Shown piece by piece: positions 54,097-63,965 of a stretch of DNA of 64,000 nt. Every line of letters begins with the position of its first letter. Position 1 is the first letter of the stretch. A model generated the notes under the pieces. It ran no database searches, was not told the origin of the DNA, and was given only the letters and a program-made list of their open reading frames with translations. Both the position numbers and the translations under genes were made by a program. This stretch comes from an uncultured Lachnospiraceae bacterium (GTDB lineage Bacteria > Bacillota > Clostridia > Lachnospirales > Lachnospiraceae), in the NCBI GenBank assembly GCA_946558465.1, contig CAMNTM010000007.1:91041-155040 (forward strand), written 5' to 3'.

Positions 54097-55487
54097 TGTA
54101 CACCTTCCCTCGTGTCCTTCAATATAATTCCCTTGCTGAGCAGTTCGCCTCGGATAGCGTCCGCCCTTGCAAAATCCTTAGCCTTACGAGCTTCCTCGCG
54201 TTCCTTAATCAACCTTTCAATATCTGCCTCCAGTATATCCTCTTCCTTATCCACAATCAGTCCCAGCACGTCTGTAAGCTTCAAAAGAAGTGCTGAAAGC
54301 TTCTTAAGATATTCCTTTGAGCTTTTGGCATCCGTGTTGGAATTACAGTATCTCACCAGATCAAAGACTGCGGCCACAGCATCTGCCGTATTAAAATCAT
54401 CATCCATTGCAGCCTCGAATTTCTCCACGAATTCCTTCGTATCTTCATAAAGCACGCCTTCAGACGCCGACATCGACTGCTCCCGCGCATTCTTCATAAG
54501 GAACTTAAGATTCTCAGCAGCGTTTATAATACGCCCCAGCCCGTTTGCCGACGCCTCCATCAAGTCAGCGCTGAAATTCAAGGGACTTCTATAGTGAGCA
54601 CTCAGCATAAAGAACCGCAGCACCTGAAGGTCATACTGCTCACTGATTTCCCGTACCGTACGGAAATTTCCCAAAGACTTGCTCATTTTACGGTTATCAA
54701 TATTTAAAAATGCGTTGTGAAGCCAGTATCTGGCAAATTCCCTGCCGTTGGCCGCTTCACTTTGAGCGATTTCATTCTCATGGTGGGGAAATACCAGGTC
54801 CTCGCCGCCGGCATGAATGTCAATCTGCTCCCCCAGATATTTCCTGGACATTACAGAGCACTCGATATGCCAGCCCGGACGTCCCTCACTCCACGGAGAC
54901 TCCCAGAAGGGCTCTCCCTCCTTTTTCGGCTTCCACAGTACAAAATCCAGCGGATCCTCCTTCTCATCCTCACCGGTCACAAGAAGGGAACGCTCTCCGG
55001 ATCGCAGATCATCTAGATTCTTGTGGGAAAGCTTCCCATACTCCTTAAACTGGCGGGTGCGGAAATATACCGTCCCATTCTTGTCATAAGCATAACCCTT
55101 CTCGATAAGAGTCTGTATCATATCCACCATGCCGCAGATTTCCTCTGTCGCAAGAGGATGCGTCGTAGCAGGCTTTACATTCATGCCCTCCATATCCTTT
55201 TTACATTCCGCAATGTAGCGCCTGGAAATCTCATCGGCCGGTACCCCTTCCTCGATGGCTTTGTTGATAATCTTATCGTCCACATCTGTAAAATTAGACA
55301 CATAATTCACCTCGTAGCCCTTGTATTCAAAATATCTGCGGACAGTGTCGAATACAATCATCGGCCTTGCATTCCCGATATGAATATAATTGTACACCGT
55401 AGGTCCGCACACATACATCCTCACCTTTCCCTCCTCCAGAGGAATGAACTCCTCTTTTCTTTTTGACAGTGTGTTATACAGCTTCAT
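54081..55487 (-). CDS. cysS: Cysteinyl-tRNA synthetase
   Basis: 468 residues. HIGH motif in [14 protein letters not shown] in [10 protein letters not shown], zinc ligands in [16 protein letters not shown] and the HHENE segment. The ATG at 55487 follows AGGAGG at 9 bases; an in-frame ATG at 55505 includes that site and is unlikely to be used. Second gene of the cysteine T-box operon. Confidence 0.97.
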   Translation of the reverse strand: MKLYNTLSKRKEEFIPLEEGKVRMYVCGPTVYNYIHIGNARPMIVFDTVRRYFEYKGYEVNYVSNFTDVDDKIINKAIEEGVPADEISRRYIAECKKDMEGMNVKPATTHPLATEEICGMVDMIQTLIEKGYAYDKNGTVYFRTRQFKEYGKLSHKNLDDLRSGERSLLVTGEDEKEDPLDFVLWKPKKEGEPFWESPWSEGRPGWHIECSVMSRKYLGEQIDIHAGGEDLVFPHHENEIAQSEAANGREFARYWLHNAFLNIDNRKMSKSLGNFRTVREISEQYDLQVLRFFMLSAHYRSPLNFSADLMEASANGLGRIINAAENLKFLMKNAREQSMSASEGVLYEDTKEFVEKFEAAMDDDFNTADAVAAVFDLVRYCNSNTDAKSSKEYLKKLSALLLKLTDVLGLIVDKEEDILEADIERLIKEREEARKAKDFARADAIRGELLSKGIILKDTREGVQWKKA

Positions 55488-55543
55488 GCGTATTTTCCTC
55501 CTCATCTGATATTTTTTGCCCGGCAGGTTCTGTACCGGTTCAT

Positions 55544-56227
55544 CTACTTATCCAGAATTTCTATATTATCTTCCTTCATATGGATATATTTCTTAAGCTC
55601 CATAATCTGCCGGTGCATGCGCATATTATCTGCCTGCAGCTGCCGGATATCGTTGCTTATCGGGTCAGGAAGATGAACCTGATCCATATCCATACGGGGA
55701 ATCTTCTCATCTCCCATCTTTACGATACGTCCCGGTACGCCGACTACGGTACAATTAGGCGGCACCTCTTTAAGCACGACAGAGCCGGCGCCGATTTTCG
55801 AATTCTTTCCGATGGTAAATGAACCCAGCACCTTCGCCCCGGCGCTCACCATCACATTATCCTGAAGCGTAGGATGCCGCTTTCCCTGTTCCTTACCTGT
55901 ACCGCCAAGCGTCACTCCCTGATAAAGGGTAACATTATCTCCAAGCTCCGCCGTCTCCCCGATAATTACTCCGCTTCCATGATCAATAAATAATCCTTTT
56001 CCGATTTTCGCTCCCGGATGTATCTCGATTCCTGTCTTCCTGGCAGCCCTTTGTGAAACCCAGCGTGCCAGAAAGTAATGCTTTCTTTTGTACAGTCTGT
56101 GGGCTACCCGGTATCTTAATATGGCTTTGAAGCTGGGATATAAGAATACTTCCAGATTCGACTTGATTGCCGGATCCCGCTCCCTCACCACACGTATCTC
56201 TTCCCTGATGTAAGACAGCATGCTCAT
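55544..56227 (-). CDS. cysE: Serine O-acetyltransferase
   Basis: About 227 residues. An N-terminal helical domain leads to a left-handed beta-helix of hexapeptide repeats with [21 protein letters not shown] and [25 protein letters not shown]. It acetylates serine for cysteine synthesis. The ATG at 56227 follows AAAGGAG. First gene of a T-box-controlled operon with cysS, linking cysteine supply and tRNA charging. Confidence 0.95.
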   Translation of the reverse strand: MSMLSYIREEIRVVRERDPAIKSNLEVFLYPSFKAILRYRVAHRLYKRKHYFLARWVSQRAARKTGIEIHPGAKIGKGLFIDHGSGVIIGETAELGDNVTLYQGVTLGGTGKEQGKRHPTLQDNVMVSAGAKVLGSFTIGKNSKIGAGSVVLKEVPPNCTVVGVPGRIVKMGDEKIPRMDMDQVHLPDPISNDIRQLQADNMRMHRQIMELKKYIHMKEDNIEILDK

Positions 56228-56291
56228 ACTTATTCTCTCCTTTCGGAATATACAAAAAAACAGGAGGCTGCGGAACGCTTTTCTATAACAC

Positions 56292-56563
56292 AAAAAACTC
56301 CGCCTCTTAATCCATTCATTAAGAGACGAAGCTGGTCCGCGGTTCCACTCTTTTAGAAAATATTTTAATATCTTCCTCTTTTCCTACACCTAACGTGTGT
56401 AATCCCGTATCCGGCTACTATACTGCAGCATATCCTTTCACCGAATCGACTCCCGGACGCACTTCACAGCCGCTTCGCCCAAAACTGCTTTCAGCCGGCG
56501 GCAGTTTCTCTCTGTCGGCTCAGCATGCTGCTACTCTTTCCGTTCATAGTCTTTTTCTGTATA
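56292..56563 (-). promoter_or_regulatory. T-box leader, cysteine-specific
   Basis: The minus-strand T-box AGAGTGGAACCGCGG is at 56337-56351; a terminator hairpin (CGTCTCTTAAT pairing with ATTAAGAGGCG) and T-run end at 56292. In stem I, GAAG-TGC-GTCC places the specifier TGC (Cys) at 56459-56461. Controls cysE-cysS and downstream genes. Confidence 0.94.
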
Positions 56564-56569
56564 GGATAT

Positions 56570-56598
56570 ATGATATGCGAAATGTCCGGATTTGTCAA
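56570..56598 (-). promoter_or_regulatory. Promoter of the cysteine T-box operon
   Basis: TTGACA (56593-56598), 17-base spacer, TATCAT (56570-56575) on the minus strand. Confidence 0.88.
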
Positions 56599-56627
56599 TT
56601 ATTCTTTTATCGGGAACATTGTCAGCT

Positions 56628-58709
56628 TTACCACCGCACCTCCACCTTAAACAAATCTGCCTCTGTCTCCACCTTAAAGCTCCCTTTCATAAGCTCCACA
56701 AAGCTTTTTACAATAGCAAGGCCCAGACCGGAGCCTTCTGTATTTCTTGATGCATCTCCCCGCACAAATCTTTCTGTAATTTCTTCTGTATTAAAGTCAA
56801 GCTCCGCTGCCGAGATATTTTTCATACGAAATACCACTTCCCCGTTTTCCCGCAGGAATTCCGTGTATACCCTCGTATGCGGCAGCGCATATTTTGCAAC
56901 ATTAACAAGAAGATTTTCAAATATACGATATGTTTTCTGGCTGTCCAAAGAGACAATCAGCCTTTCCTCCGGGTAAACACACCGGAAATCCAAATCTGCC
57001 TCTGAAATCTTATCCTTAAGCTCCAGCTTTACCTGTTTAAAAAGATTCACCACATCCACATCTACCAAATTCAGCGTGATATTTCTGCTGCTTGCCTTGC
57101 TGATTTCAAACAAGTCTTCTATCAGCCCCTTAAGCCTGAGTGATTTTTTATCCAGCACCTGAATATAATACTTTTTCTTTTCTTCATCCTTTTCGTCCTT
57201 TAAAAGATTCACATAGGTTATAATCGCCGTCAGCGGCGTCTTTAGATCATGGGACACATTCGTAATCAGCTCACTTTTCATACGCTGGCTCTTAACTTCC
57301 TCATCGACTGCCTTTTTAAATCCTGTCTGGATTTTCTCAATCTCTGCCTTAAACGGACTGAAAACCCCTAAATCCTCCGTAATTTTTACATCAAGATTTC
57401 CTTCCGCCATTTCGTTCGTTGCTTTTAAGAGCACTCCATATTTTTCCCGCAGATCGTTAAAATATTTCCGAAGGATAAAAAATAATACAGCAGAATAAAT
57501 AACAAGTGCCATTATCCCATAAAACCAGAAGGAACAGATACATACCAGAATAACAAAGTTACACAGTACAAGCTTCAATATAAGCTTTGTATTTTTGTCA
57601 TTTAATTCCAGATTATCAAAGGAATGATATACTTTTTTGACAGCTCCCTTCACACTGTCGGCAAACTGTCTTAACAGTCCTCGAACAGCCTCCCGGTCCC
57701 CGAATATAAGTGTCCGTTCCCGAATATACCTCCGGAAACCGAGCACATGAATCTGCCGGAGATTGGCCGCTCCCCAGTATACGGCCGCAAATACCAGACA
57801 CCAGATGAAAATATCTGATATACCTGCCTCTCCATCTGCTCTCTGCACAAGCCAGTTGCAGATGTTAAATATTACAGTGAGCACCGCCAAAAGTACCAGC
57901 ACTGCAAGCTCAAAAGGCGCAGTCTGGAAAATCTTCTCTTTTCCTATACTAAGTCCCGGAATACATGGGTACAAAAACGCTGCCAAAGCAATAAAAATAA
58001 CAATCAGAAGCACCATATTTTCCATTTCATAAGAAATTCTTTCAAAACCGTCCATATCATACCAATCATCAAGATATGCCTTGAGATTTTCCTCTGTTAT
58101 AGCAAATATATAAGTCCGGTTCTTTGGCTTTTCCAGCGAAACCTCCTCCATCTCTCCGTTTTCGTTCTCTTGAAAATACTCTTCTGTCTCCAGCATCTCG
58201 TCATAATTGTTCAGAATTTTCCTAAGCTCTATACTTTGTTCGGATTTATATTCTCCCTGCCGTATGCTTATGGACGGTCTCCCTTTTTCATCATAGGCTA
58301 CTATCAGGCCGAAGGCATATGATTCCAAATTATTTTCTGTGACGACACGGCCGGAATCTACCATGCTTTTTGAAATCGTACGCCCGTTTTCATCCTTCAC
58401 CTGAAACTCTAAAAATGGATAAAATATATCAAAATACATCATTTTTTCTGAGACATATTCGTTTATCCATGAAACCTCTTCTGTATCTTCACGATCCTCC
58501 TTGTTATAAAAAATAATCCCGGCCATTACAAAATTTCCAAGAAAATCTTCTCCCGTCACTATAGCATGCTTCCTCTCCTCTTGAGAGTAGTAACCCTTTC
58601 TATAAGAGTTCTCATATTGTCCCGTTACAATAAGCGAGGATATAAAAATAGTTGCCGCAATCAGCAGAATCCCTATTCTACGCCTGTTTTTCAATTTTGT
58701 ATCCAACAC
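56628..58709 (-). CDS. Sensor histidine kinase with several membrane helices
   Basis: About 693 residues. One N-terminal helix, an extracytoplasmic segment of about 190 residues, then three or four helices (around 230-330) and two more (around 380-420), followed by HAMP-like linker, HisKA (H487 in NVSHDLKTPLT) and ATPase domain (NLLVNVAKYAL; EGSGLGLAIVKSF). The N box has LVNVAKYAL where most have DNAxKY, a small change. It overlaps the regulator by 32 bases; the GTG start at 58709 has AAGGTGG upstream. Signal unknown. Confidence 0.9.
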   Translation of the reverse strand: MLDTKLKNRRRIGILLIAATIFISSLIVTGQYENSYRKGYYSQEERKHAIVTGEDFLGNFVMAGIIFYNKEDREDTEEVSWINEYVSEKMMYFDIFYPFLEFQVKDENGRTISKSMVDSGRVVTENNLESYAFGLIVAYDEKGRPSISIRQGEYKSEQSIELRKILNNYDEMLETEEYFQENENGEMEEVSLEKPKNRTYIFAITEENLKAYLDDWYDMDGFERISYEMENMVLLIVIFIALAAFLYPCIPGLSIGKEKIFQTAPFELAVLVLLAVLTVIFNICNWLVQRADGEAGISDIFIWCLVFAAVYWGAANLRQIHVLGFRRYIRERTLIFGDREAVRGLLRQFADSVKGAVKKVYHSFDNLELNDKNTKLILKLVLCNFVILVCICSFWFYGIMALVIYSAVLFFILRKYFNDLREKYGVLLKATNEMAEGNLDVKITEDLGVFSPFKAEIEKIQTGFKKAVDEEVKSQRMKSELITNVSHDLKTPLTAIITYVNLLKDEKDEEKKKYYIQVLDKKSLRLKGLIEDLFEISKASSRNITLNLVDVDVVNLFKQVKLELKDKISEADLDFRCVYPEERLIVSLDSQKTYRIFENLLVNVAKYALPHTRVYTEFLRENGEVVFRMKNISAAELDFNTEEITERFVRGDASRNTEGSGLGLAIVKSFVELMKGSFKVETEADLFKVEVRW

Positions 58710-59385
58710 CCCACACCACCTTCAAATATTTTGGTTCTTTTGGATTAATCTCTATCTTTTCTCTGATATTTCTCACATGCACCATAATCGTATCGGTATT
58801 CACTGCCCGTTCATTCCATACCCGTTCATAAATCTCATCTGCAGAAAATACTCTTCCGGGACTTTTCATGAGAAGCAGAAGAATTTTATATTCTATTGGC
58901 GTCAGCTTCACCGGTTCGCCGTCAACAGTAACCCCTACCGTATCCTCATTAATTTCCAGTCCCCCGATCGTATGGATATTTTCCAGTGTTTCCTTATTTT
59001 CTAATTTTTCCAGGAATTTCCGGTAACGCCTCAGCTGGGAATTGACTCTTGCCAAGAGCTCCATCGGCGTAAATGGCTTTGTCACATAATCATCAGCCCC
59101 CATATTAAGCCCAAGAATTTTATCTACTTCCTCCGACTTAGCCGATAAAAAGATAACTGGAAAATCATGCTTTTCCCTGAGCTTTATTGTCATGGCAATC
59201 CCGTCCATGCGGGGCATCATTACATCTACAACCGCCAGATGAATTTCCTCTTTTTCGATCACTTCAAGCCCCTCAATGCCGTCTGCCGCCTGAAACACCT
59301 CATAGCCCTGGCTCTTAAGATAGATTTCCACGCCCTCTCTTATTTCTTTGTCATCCTCCACAATCAATACATGATTGATTTCCAT
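58678..59385 (-). CDS. OmpR/PhoB-family response regulator
   Basis: 235 residues: receiver with EDD, phospho-acceptor D54 (VVDVMMPRMDG) and DYVTKPF, plus winged helix (LTPIEYKILLLLMKSPGRVFSADEIYERVW). Pairs with the kinase; resembles VanR/PhoB-type regulators of clostridia. Promoter region upstream has TACAAT but no good -35. Confidence 0.94.
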   Translation of the reverse strand: MEINHVLIVEDDKEIREGVEIYLKSQGYEVFQAADGIEGLEVIEKEEIHLAVVDVMMPRMDGIAMTIKLREKHDFPVIFLSAKSEEVDKILGLNMGADDYVTKPFTPMELLARVNSQLRRYRKFLEKLENKETLENIHTIGGLEINEDTVGVTVDGEPVKLTPIEYKILLLLMKSPGRVFSADEIYERVWNERAVNTDTIMVHVRNIREKIEINPKEPKYLKVVWGVGYKIEKQA

Positions 59386-59552
59386 ATTCTGTTCCTCCTG
59401 TCCCTCATAAGCCGCGGCTGCCCAGATCTTCTTTTTCTCTGTCTGAAACTGCTCTGCTAAACCCTCTTTACCAGTATACTGATTATTTGTTTATGTTATT
59501 GTATCGGAAAAATCTTAAAAGTACAGCCGGAAAAACCAAAAGATTTTCTAAA

Positions 59553-59576
59553 GAAAAAAGAGGCTTTCATACCTCT
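59553..59576 (-). terminator. Terminator after the GNAT gene
   Basis: Minus-strand AGAGG-N8-CCTCT hairpin followed by TTTTTT, overlapping the end of the gene. Confidence 0.75.
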
Positions 59577-60583
59577 TCATTCAGACAGATATTTTTAAGG
59601 GGAATAAGCTTTCTAAGCTCTTCCTTCATACGCTGTGACATATTTACACCATCCTCTAAACTGACTGCCTCTACATCCTCTGCGCCGAACAGCAGACTTG
59701 TAAGTGCAGATATTGTAATTACTCCCTCACTGTTCTCTATCTGCCCATCCATCAGCATTACACCTGAAAACTCTGTACCAGTCAATACGATACAGCGGTT
59801 ATTTTCCTCAATGACAGGATCTGTCACCTGAAAGCATACGGCAGTAAGGCTTTTTAAAGCCATAGACATCAAAAGTCTCCTCATATCCACTGCTCTCGCC
59901 ATAATCTTAGGCAGATCCTTTTCCTCCTCTTCGGCCCCCTCCAAACCATAGTCTATCAGACACCCTGTAATATTTCCGTCCTTTTCCCCGATTATAAGCC
60001 TTCCGCCTTCACTGGCCCCTTCTTTAGCAAGCCTGCTGTAATACGCTTTATCCCGCTTTGCATACACTTGAAAATGTTCCTTAAGATACGCCTCTATAGC
60101 CTCAGAAAGCTCCTTAAGCTCCTCTTCTTCTGCCTTCCGAAATACGATTCCTTCCTCTTTACCCTCCAGGCAGTCCGGACAGAATTCTTTCTTCTGTTCA
60201 TAAATCGTTCGAAATCCATGTGGCAGATAAATCTCTTCTGCTGCCGGCATAAGATAAGTAAATGCTTCCCCTGCCGCATACATATCCCGCAGCGCCCGGT
60301 GCATAAGAGCAGCCATATACCCCCGCCTGCGGCATGACTCTTTTGTTGCCACCGCTACAATATAATGTGCCGGCTTCTCATTTCCATTCACCATCAGTCT
60401 GTATGGATTCAAATGCAGCATGGCACAGATCTCGCCTTCCTCACAGACAACGTAAATATCATTATCCCTTGTTTTTTCTGTATAGTAATAATCTACGAAG
60501 CTCTCGCTGTCCTCTGTGAATATTTCCTCATACAGCTTTCTCGTATCTTTATGCTCCTCTTTTTTAAGCTTTCGAATCTCCAT
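59567..60583 (-). CDS. GNAT acetyltransferase, Eis-like
   Basis: 338 residues. An N-terminal GNAT domain (HYIVAVATKESCRRRGYMAALM is the acetyl-CoA loop) is followed by a second GNAT-like and a C-terminal sterol-carrier-like domain, as in Eis-type N-acetyltransferases, which are somewhat longer. The ATG at 60583 follows AAGGAG at 8 bases. Substrate unknown; downstream of ispF. Confidence 0.82.
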   Translation of the reverse strand: MEIRKLKKEEHKDTRKLYEEIFTEDSESFVDYYYTEKTRDNDIYVVCEEGEICAMLHLNPYRLMVNGNEKPAHYIVAVATKESCRRRGYMAALMHRALRDMYAAGEAFTYLMPAAEEIYLPHGFRTIYEQKKEFCPDCLEGKEEGIVFRKAEEEELKELSEAIEAYLKEHFQVYAKRDKAYYSRLAKEGASEGGRLIIGEKDGNITGCLIDYGLEGAEEEEKDLPKIMARAVDMRRLLMSMALKSLTAVCFQVTDPVIEENNRCIVLTGTEFSGVMLMDGQIENSEGVITISALTSLLFGAEDVEAVSLEDGVNMSQRMKEELRKLIPLKNICLNEEV

Positions 60584-60677
60584 GCCTGTCTCTCCTTGCA
60601 TAGCTTTTATTCTGTCTGTTCCCGGCAGCTGCCGAACGAACCTGAAGCATACCTGCCCGGCTTATCAGCCGCAGAAA

Positions 60678-61292
60678 TTAAACTCCCTCTCTTTTATGCG
60701 GACAGCCGGAACAGCTTCCTGCCCCAGCCATATTTTCCTCTTCCGCTTCCATAGCACACGACCTGGTCCTGTCGTCCGTCCCGATGATATCGTCCGGGCA
60801 AACCGTATAACTACAGTTTACAATCGTTTCCAGACATGCAATTGCCTGAGAGGATATACCTGCACCGCTTCCCGTAAACCCAAGCCCTTCTTCCGTCGTC
60901 GCCTTAATATTAATCTGATTAAGTTCTATATGAAGTGCCTCCGCCACATTCCGCCGCATAGATTCAATATACGGCGCCATCTTCGGCTTCTGGGCGATAA
61001 TCGTCGCATCAATATTTCCGATCACATAAAGCTCCTCCTCTATCAGCCTCCCTACATGCTCCAAAAGTTTAATGCTGGAAATCCCCCTATATTGCGGGTC
61101 TGTGTCCGGAAAATGTTTTCCAATATCTCCAAGCGCCGCTGCTCCCAGCAGCGCATCCATGACCGCATGAACTAATACATCTGCATCTGAATGTCCCAAA
61201 AGACCCTTCTCATAAGGAATTTTTTCTCCTCCGAGAATCAAGTCTCTTCCTTCTACTAATTTATGAACATCATATCCCATCCCAATACGCAT
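60678..61292 (-). CDS. ispF: 2-C-methyl-D-erythritol 2,4-cyclodiphosphate synthase with cysteine-rich C-terminal extension
   Basis: 204 residues. D8, H10 and H42 are the zinc ligands (GYDVHKL and [21 protein letters not shown]), and [12 protein letters not shown] and [12 protein letters not shown] complete the active site. It makes the cyclic diphosphate of the MEP isoprenoid pathway. Normal IspF ends near residue 158; here about 45 more residues follow with cysteines at 160, 165, 179, 194 and 197 (ending CSGCPHK). GGAGG 8 bases before the ATG at 61292 sets the start; the open frame continues upstream. Confidence 0.95.
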   Translation of the reverse strand: MRIGMGYDVHKLVEGRDLILGGEKIPYEKGLLGHSDADVLVHAVMDALLGAAALGDIGKHFPDTDPQYRGISSIKLLEHVGRLIEEELYVIGNIDATIIAQKPKMAPYIESMRRNVAEALHIELNQINIKATTEEGLGFTGSGAGISSQAIACLETIVNCSYTVCPDDIIGTDDRTRSCAMEAEEENMAGAGSCSGCPHKREGV

Positions 61293-61416
61293 ATTCATTT
61301 CCTCCATCCTCACTAAAAATATCGTATCAAATAAAATCTCCGGTGTCAAACTCTGCTCTGTAGGCTTCAAGACATATTTTATCCTGAACACTGTAAAATA
61401 TATCCGCATAAAACAA

Positions 61417-61444
61417 CTAAGAGACAGTATTATCTGTCTCTTAG
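61417..61444 (-). terminator. Terminator after the tRNA genes
   Basis: CTAAGAGACAG (61417-61427) pairs with CTGTCTCTTAG (61434-61444); a moderately T-rich flank follows on the minus strand. Confidence 0.65.
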
Positions 61445-61462
61445 GGCCGCTTTTTACGCAAA

Positions 61463-61536
61463 TAGCGGGAACTGGATTTGAACCAGCGACACCACGGGTA
61501 TGAACCGTGTGCTCTAGCCAACTGAGCTATCCCGCC
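61463..61536 (-). tRNA. tRNA-Met (anticodon CAT)
   Basis: 74 bases: acceptor GGCGGGA/TCCCGCT (last pair G-U), D arm AGCTCAGTTGGCTAGAGC, anticodon loop with CAT, T arm CTGG-TTCAAAT-CCAG. CCA not encoded. The sequence does not decide cleanly between elongator and initiator; the first pair is G-U, not the C-A mismatch typical of initiators, favouring elongator. Confidence 0.95.
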
Positions 61537-61564
61537 ATATTTAGTTTTGACTGCTTCTGCAGAA

Positions 61565-61637
61565 TGGGACCAATAGGGCTCGAACCTATGACCCTCTGCT
61601 TGTAAGGCAGATGCTCTCCCAGCTGAGCTATGATCCC
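61565..61637 (-). tRNA. tRNA-Val (anticodon TAC)
   Basis: 73 bases: acceptor GGGATCA/TGGTCCC, D arm AGCTCAGCTGGGAGAGC, anticodon loop CTTACAA with TAC, T arm ATAGG-TTCGAGC-CCTAT. CCA not encoded. Transcribed with tRNA-Met. Confidence 0.97.
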
Positions 61638-61722
61638 ATTTTCTGCGGGCCCGTTTCCCGAACCCGCTTTGTTATTATACAATTATTTCTCCCTAATTGT
61701 CAACACTTTTTTACATATTTTT

Positions 61723-63819
61723 TCAACTTTGACACATTTCATTTATCAGTCCCACAAGCTGCAGGATATTCACCGGCTTTGCCACATGTGCGCTCATGCC
61801 GCTTTCCATAGATTTTTTCTTATCCTCATCAAAAGCATTAGCAGACAGTGCAATAATCGGTATTCCTGCCAGCTCCTGGTTCTTAAGGTGGCGGATTGCT
61901 CTCGATGCCTGGTACCCGTCCATAACCGGCATCTGTATATCCATAAGAATCAATGCATAATCCCCCGGAGCAGAGCTTTCCACCTTTTCCACTGCAATTT
62001 TTCCATTCACCGCTGTATCCACAAGAAACCCTTCTCCCTGAAGAAGCTCTTCCTCTATTTCCAGATTAAGCTCATTATCCTCTACAATCAGGATTTTTCT
62101 CGTCTTCTTCGGTTTTTCCTCTGCCGCTTCAATCTCCTTCTTATGTTGAGTATTAAAGCCTCTCTTCTGCAGCCGCAGTCTAAGGCTTACGGTAAATTTA
62201 CTTCCCTCGCCCTCTTTACTTGATATGTCAATCCTCCCGTCGAGGAAATCTACGATATTTTTTGCAATCGCCAGACCCAGCCCGCTTCCCGGTATGCCGC
62301 TTAAGGTCGTATTCTTATGACGCTCAAACGGCTCAAAAATATGCTTTTGAAAATCTTCGTCAATTCCGATCCCTGTATCTTCAACGATAAACTGATAAAA
62401 TCCATATTCCTTCGCCCTGTCCGCACTTTCGACAACACGGACCTTCACCTGTCCACCAGCCGCCGTATATTTTACGGCGTTATCCGTCAGATATAAAAGA
62501 AGCTTCTCCAGCTTCTGCCGGTCTGCATATATATCGCCATGCTCCATCTCAGATATGTCAAACATATATCTGACGTGTCTGGCCTCTGCCTTAGGCCGCA
62601 TTTTTTCCTCCAGTTTCTGCATAATCTCCGGCACACTGCATCTCGTCTCCTCAATCCGAAGTTTCCCTTCTCCGATTCCGGATAATTCCAGCACATCATT
62701 AATAAGAGCTAAAAGCTGCTCACTGGCCATTGTAATCTTATCAAGATAATTCTTAAGCTTCTCCCTGTCATCAATACTTTTTTCGGCAAGTGTCGTAAAT
62801 CCCATAATGGCATTCATAGGAGTACGCATATCATGAGACATATTTGCAAGGAAGGTATCCTTCGCCGAATTCGCATGCTTGGCATGCTTTAACGCCTCTT
62901 CCATAACATACTTCTGCTCCATCTCATGCATAATCTCACTGTCTACACTGCGGTAACCCATGACAATCTGTGAAATATGATCCTTATTCCCCACATTTAC
63001 TACACGAAGCTGCAGATATTCCTTATCTTCTCCCTTTTGAATCCGGTAATTAACATGAAACATACTGTTTCTGGACAGCCTCTTCCTAATATACTGCGGG
63101 CTGTTGGCAATCTCTACAAGCTCTCTGTCTTCCGGACACACCCATCTCCTTATATATTCCGATGCAAACCCGTCAAATTCACAGGTTTTATTTCCTCTTC
63201 CGAACTGATATTCAATCCGCTCGCTGAAACGATATGCCTCTATAACATTCTTATCTAAATCCACATAAAAAATAGATTCATAGTCTTCACTGAGCGCTTC
63301 TATGATTCCCCCGCGGCGGTACTGCTCCTGACGAAGCTCTTCCTGCTCTCTTTCCTGCCGTCTCTTCTTTTCTGTCGCATCTCCGGCAAATACATAAAAG
63401 AAATCTCCCTTTTCACTATGGATAAAATGACCATAGTCCTCTACCCACCGAACCTCACCATCTTTTCGTATAATCCGGTATTCTACATAATCCAAATCAT
63501 AATGACTCAATCTAATCTGCTGCCAGATACTCTCCTCTACAGCCTCTAAGTCCTCTGGATGCACAATCCCCCGGAAGGAATTTCCCGTAAGCTCTCGGAA
63601 TTGTTCCATCGTGTCACAGCCAAAAATCCGAAGCATCGCCGCATTCGCATAGATAATCTCCTCATTTCCATCAGCACGATAAATAAAAAATCCTCCCGGC
63701 ATTTCATCCATAATCTTTCTAAGAAGCTCTAAAGTCTCCATATCCTGTTCTTTCTCAGATGTCAATATTGTCATCATATAATCAGTCAATTCATTTTTTT
63801 CTTCTTTTTGATACGCCAA
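61723..63819 (-). CDS. Hybrid sensor histidine kinase (PAS, kinase, receiver)
   Basis: 698 residues, no membrane helices. Residues about 30-150 form a PAS domain (MPGGFFIYRADGNEEIIYAN; EDYGHFIHSEKGDFFYVFAG); a second sensory region (about 165-290) is less clear; HisKA has FLANMSHDMRTPMNAIMGF, the ATPase domain NAVKYTAAGG and GSGLGLAIAKNI, and the C-terminal receiver LILMDIQMPVMDGYQASRA. It begins with TTG at 63819 behind GGAGGAG. A short ORF overlaps its start (63791-63880). Confidence 0.92.
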   Translation of the reverse strand: MAYQKEEKNELTDYMMTILTSEKEQDMETLELLRKIMDEMPGGFFIYRADGNEEIIYANAAMLRIFGCDTMEQFRELTGNSFRGIVHPEDLEAVEESIWQQIRLSHYDLDYVEYRIIRKDGEVRWVEDYGHFIHSEKGDFFYVFAGDATEKKRRQEREQEELRQEQYRRGGIIEALSEDYESIFYVDLDKNVIEAYRFSERIEYQFGRGNKTCEFDGFASEYIRRWVCPEDRELVEIANSPQYIRKRLSRNSMFHVNYRIQKGEDKEYLQLRVVNVGNKDHISQIVMGYRSVDSEIMHEMEQKYVMEEALKHAKHANSAKDTFLANMSHDMRTPMNAIMGFTTLAEKSIDDREKLKNYLDKITMASEQLLALINDVLELSGIGEGKLRIEETRCSVPEIMQKLEEKMRPKAEARHVRYMFDISEMEHGDIYADRQKLEKLLLYLTDNAVKYTAAGGQVKVRVVESADRAKEYGFYQFIVEDTGIGIDEDFQKHIFEPFERHKNTTLSGIPGSGLGLAIAKNIVDFLDGRIDISSKEGEGSKFTVSLRLRLQKRGFNTQHKKEIEAAEEKPKKTRKILIVEDNELNLEIEEELLQGEGFLVDTAVNGKIAVEKVESSAPGDYALILMDIQMPVMDGYQASRAIRHLKNQELAGIPIIALSANAFDEDKKKSMESGMSAHVAKPVNILQLVGLINEMCQS

Positions 63820-63880
63820 AATATTCTCCTCCGTATCTCTGTAATAAATTTATCATACCATTTTTTGTTCCGTCTGTCAT
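63791..63880 (-). CDS. Small upstream ORF overlapping the hybrid kinase start
   Basis: 29 codons (MTDGTKNGMINLLQRYGGEY then FGVSKRRKK) with AAGGAGG 8 bases before its ATG. It ends 29 bases inside the hybrid kinase gene in the other frame, so it could act by translational coupling. Whether it makes a real peptide is unknown. Confidence 0.5.
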   Translation of the reverse strand: MTDGTKNGMINLLQRYGGEYFGVSKRRKK

Positions 63881-63937
63881 TATCCATACCTCCTTTTTTT
63901 ATTCAATTTCCACAAACTTCCATAATAATCCATATAT

Positions 63938-63965
63938 TTTATACTAAAATGGTTGATTATCTCAA
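63938..63965 (-). promoter_or_regulatory. Candidate promoter of the hybrid kinase
   Basis: Minus-strand TTGAGA (63960-63965), 16-base spacer, TATAAA (63938-63943). Confidence 0.5.
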
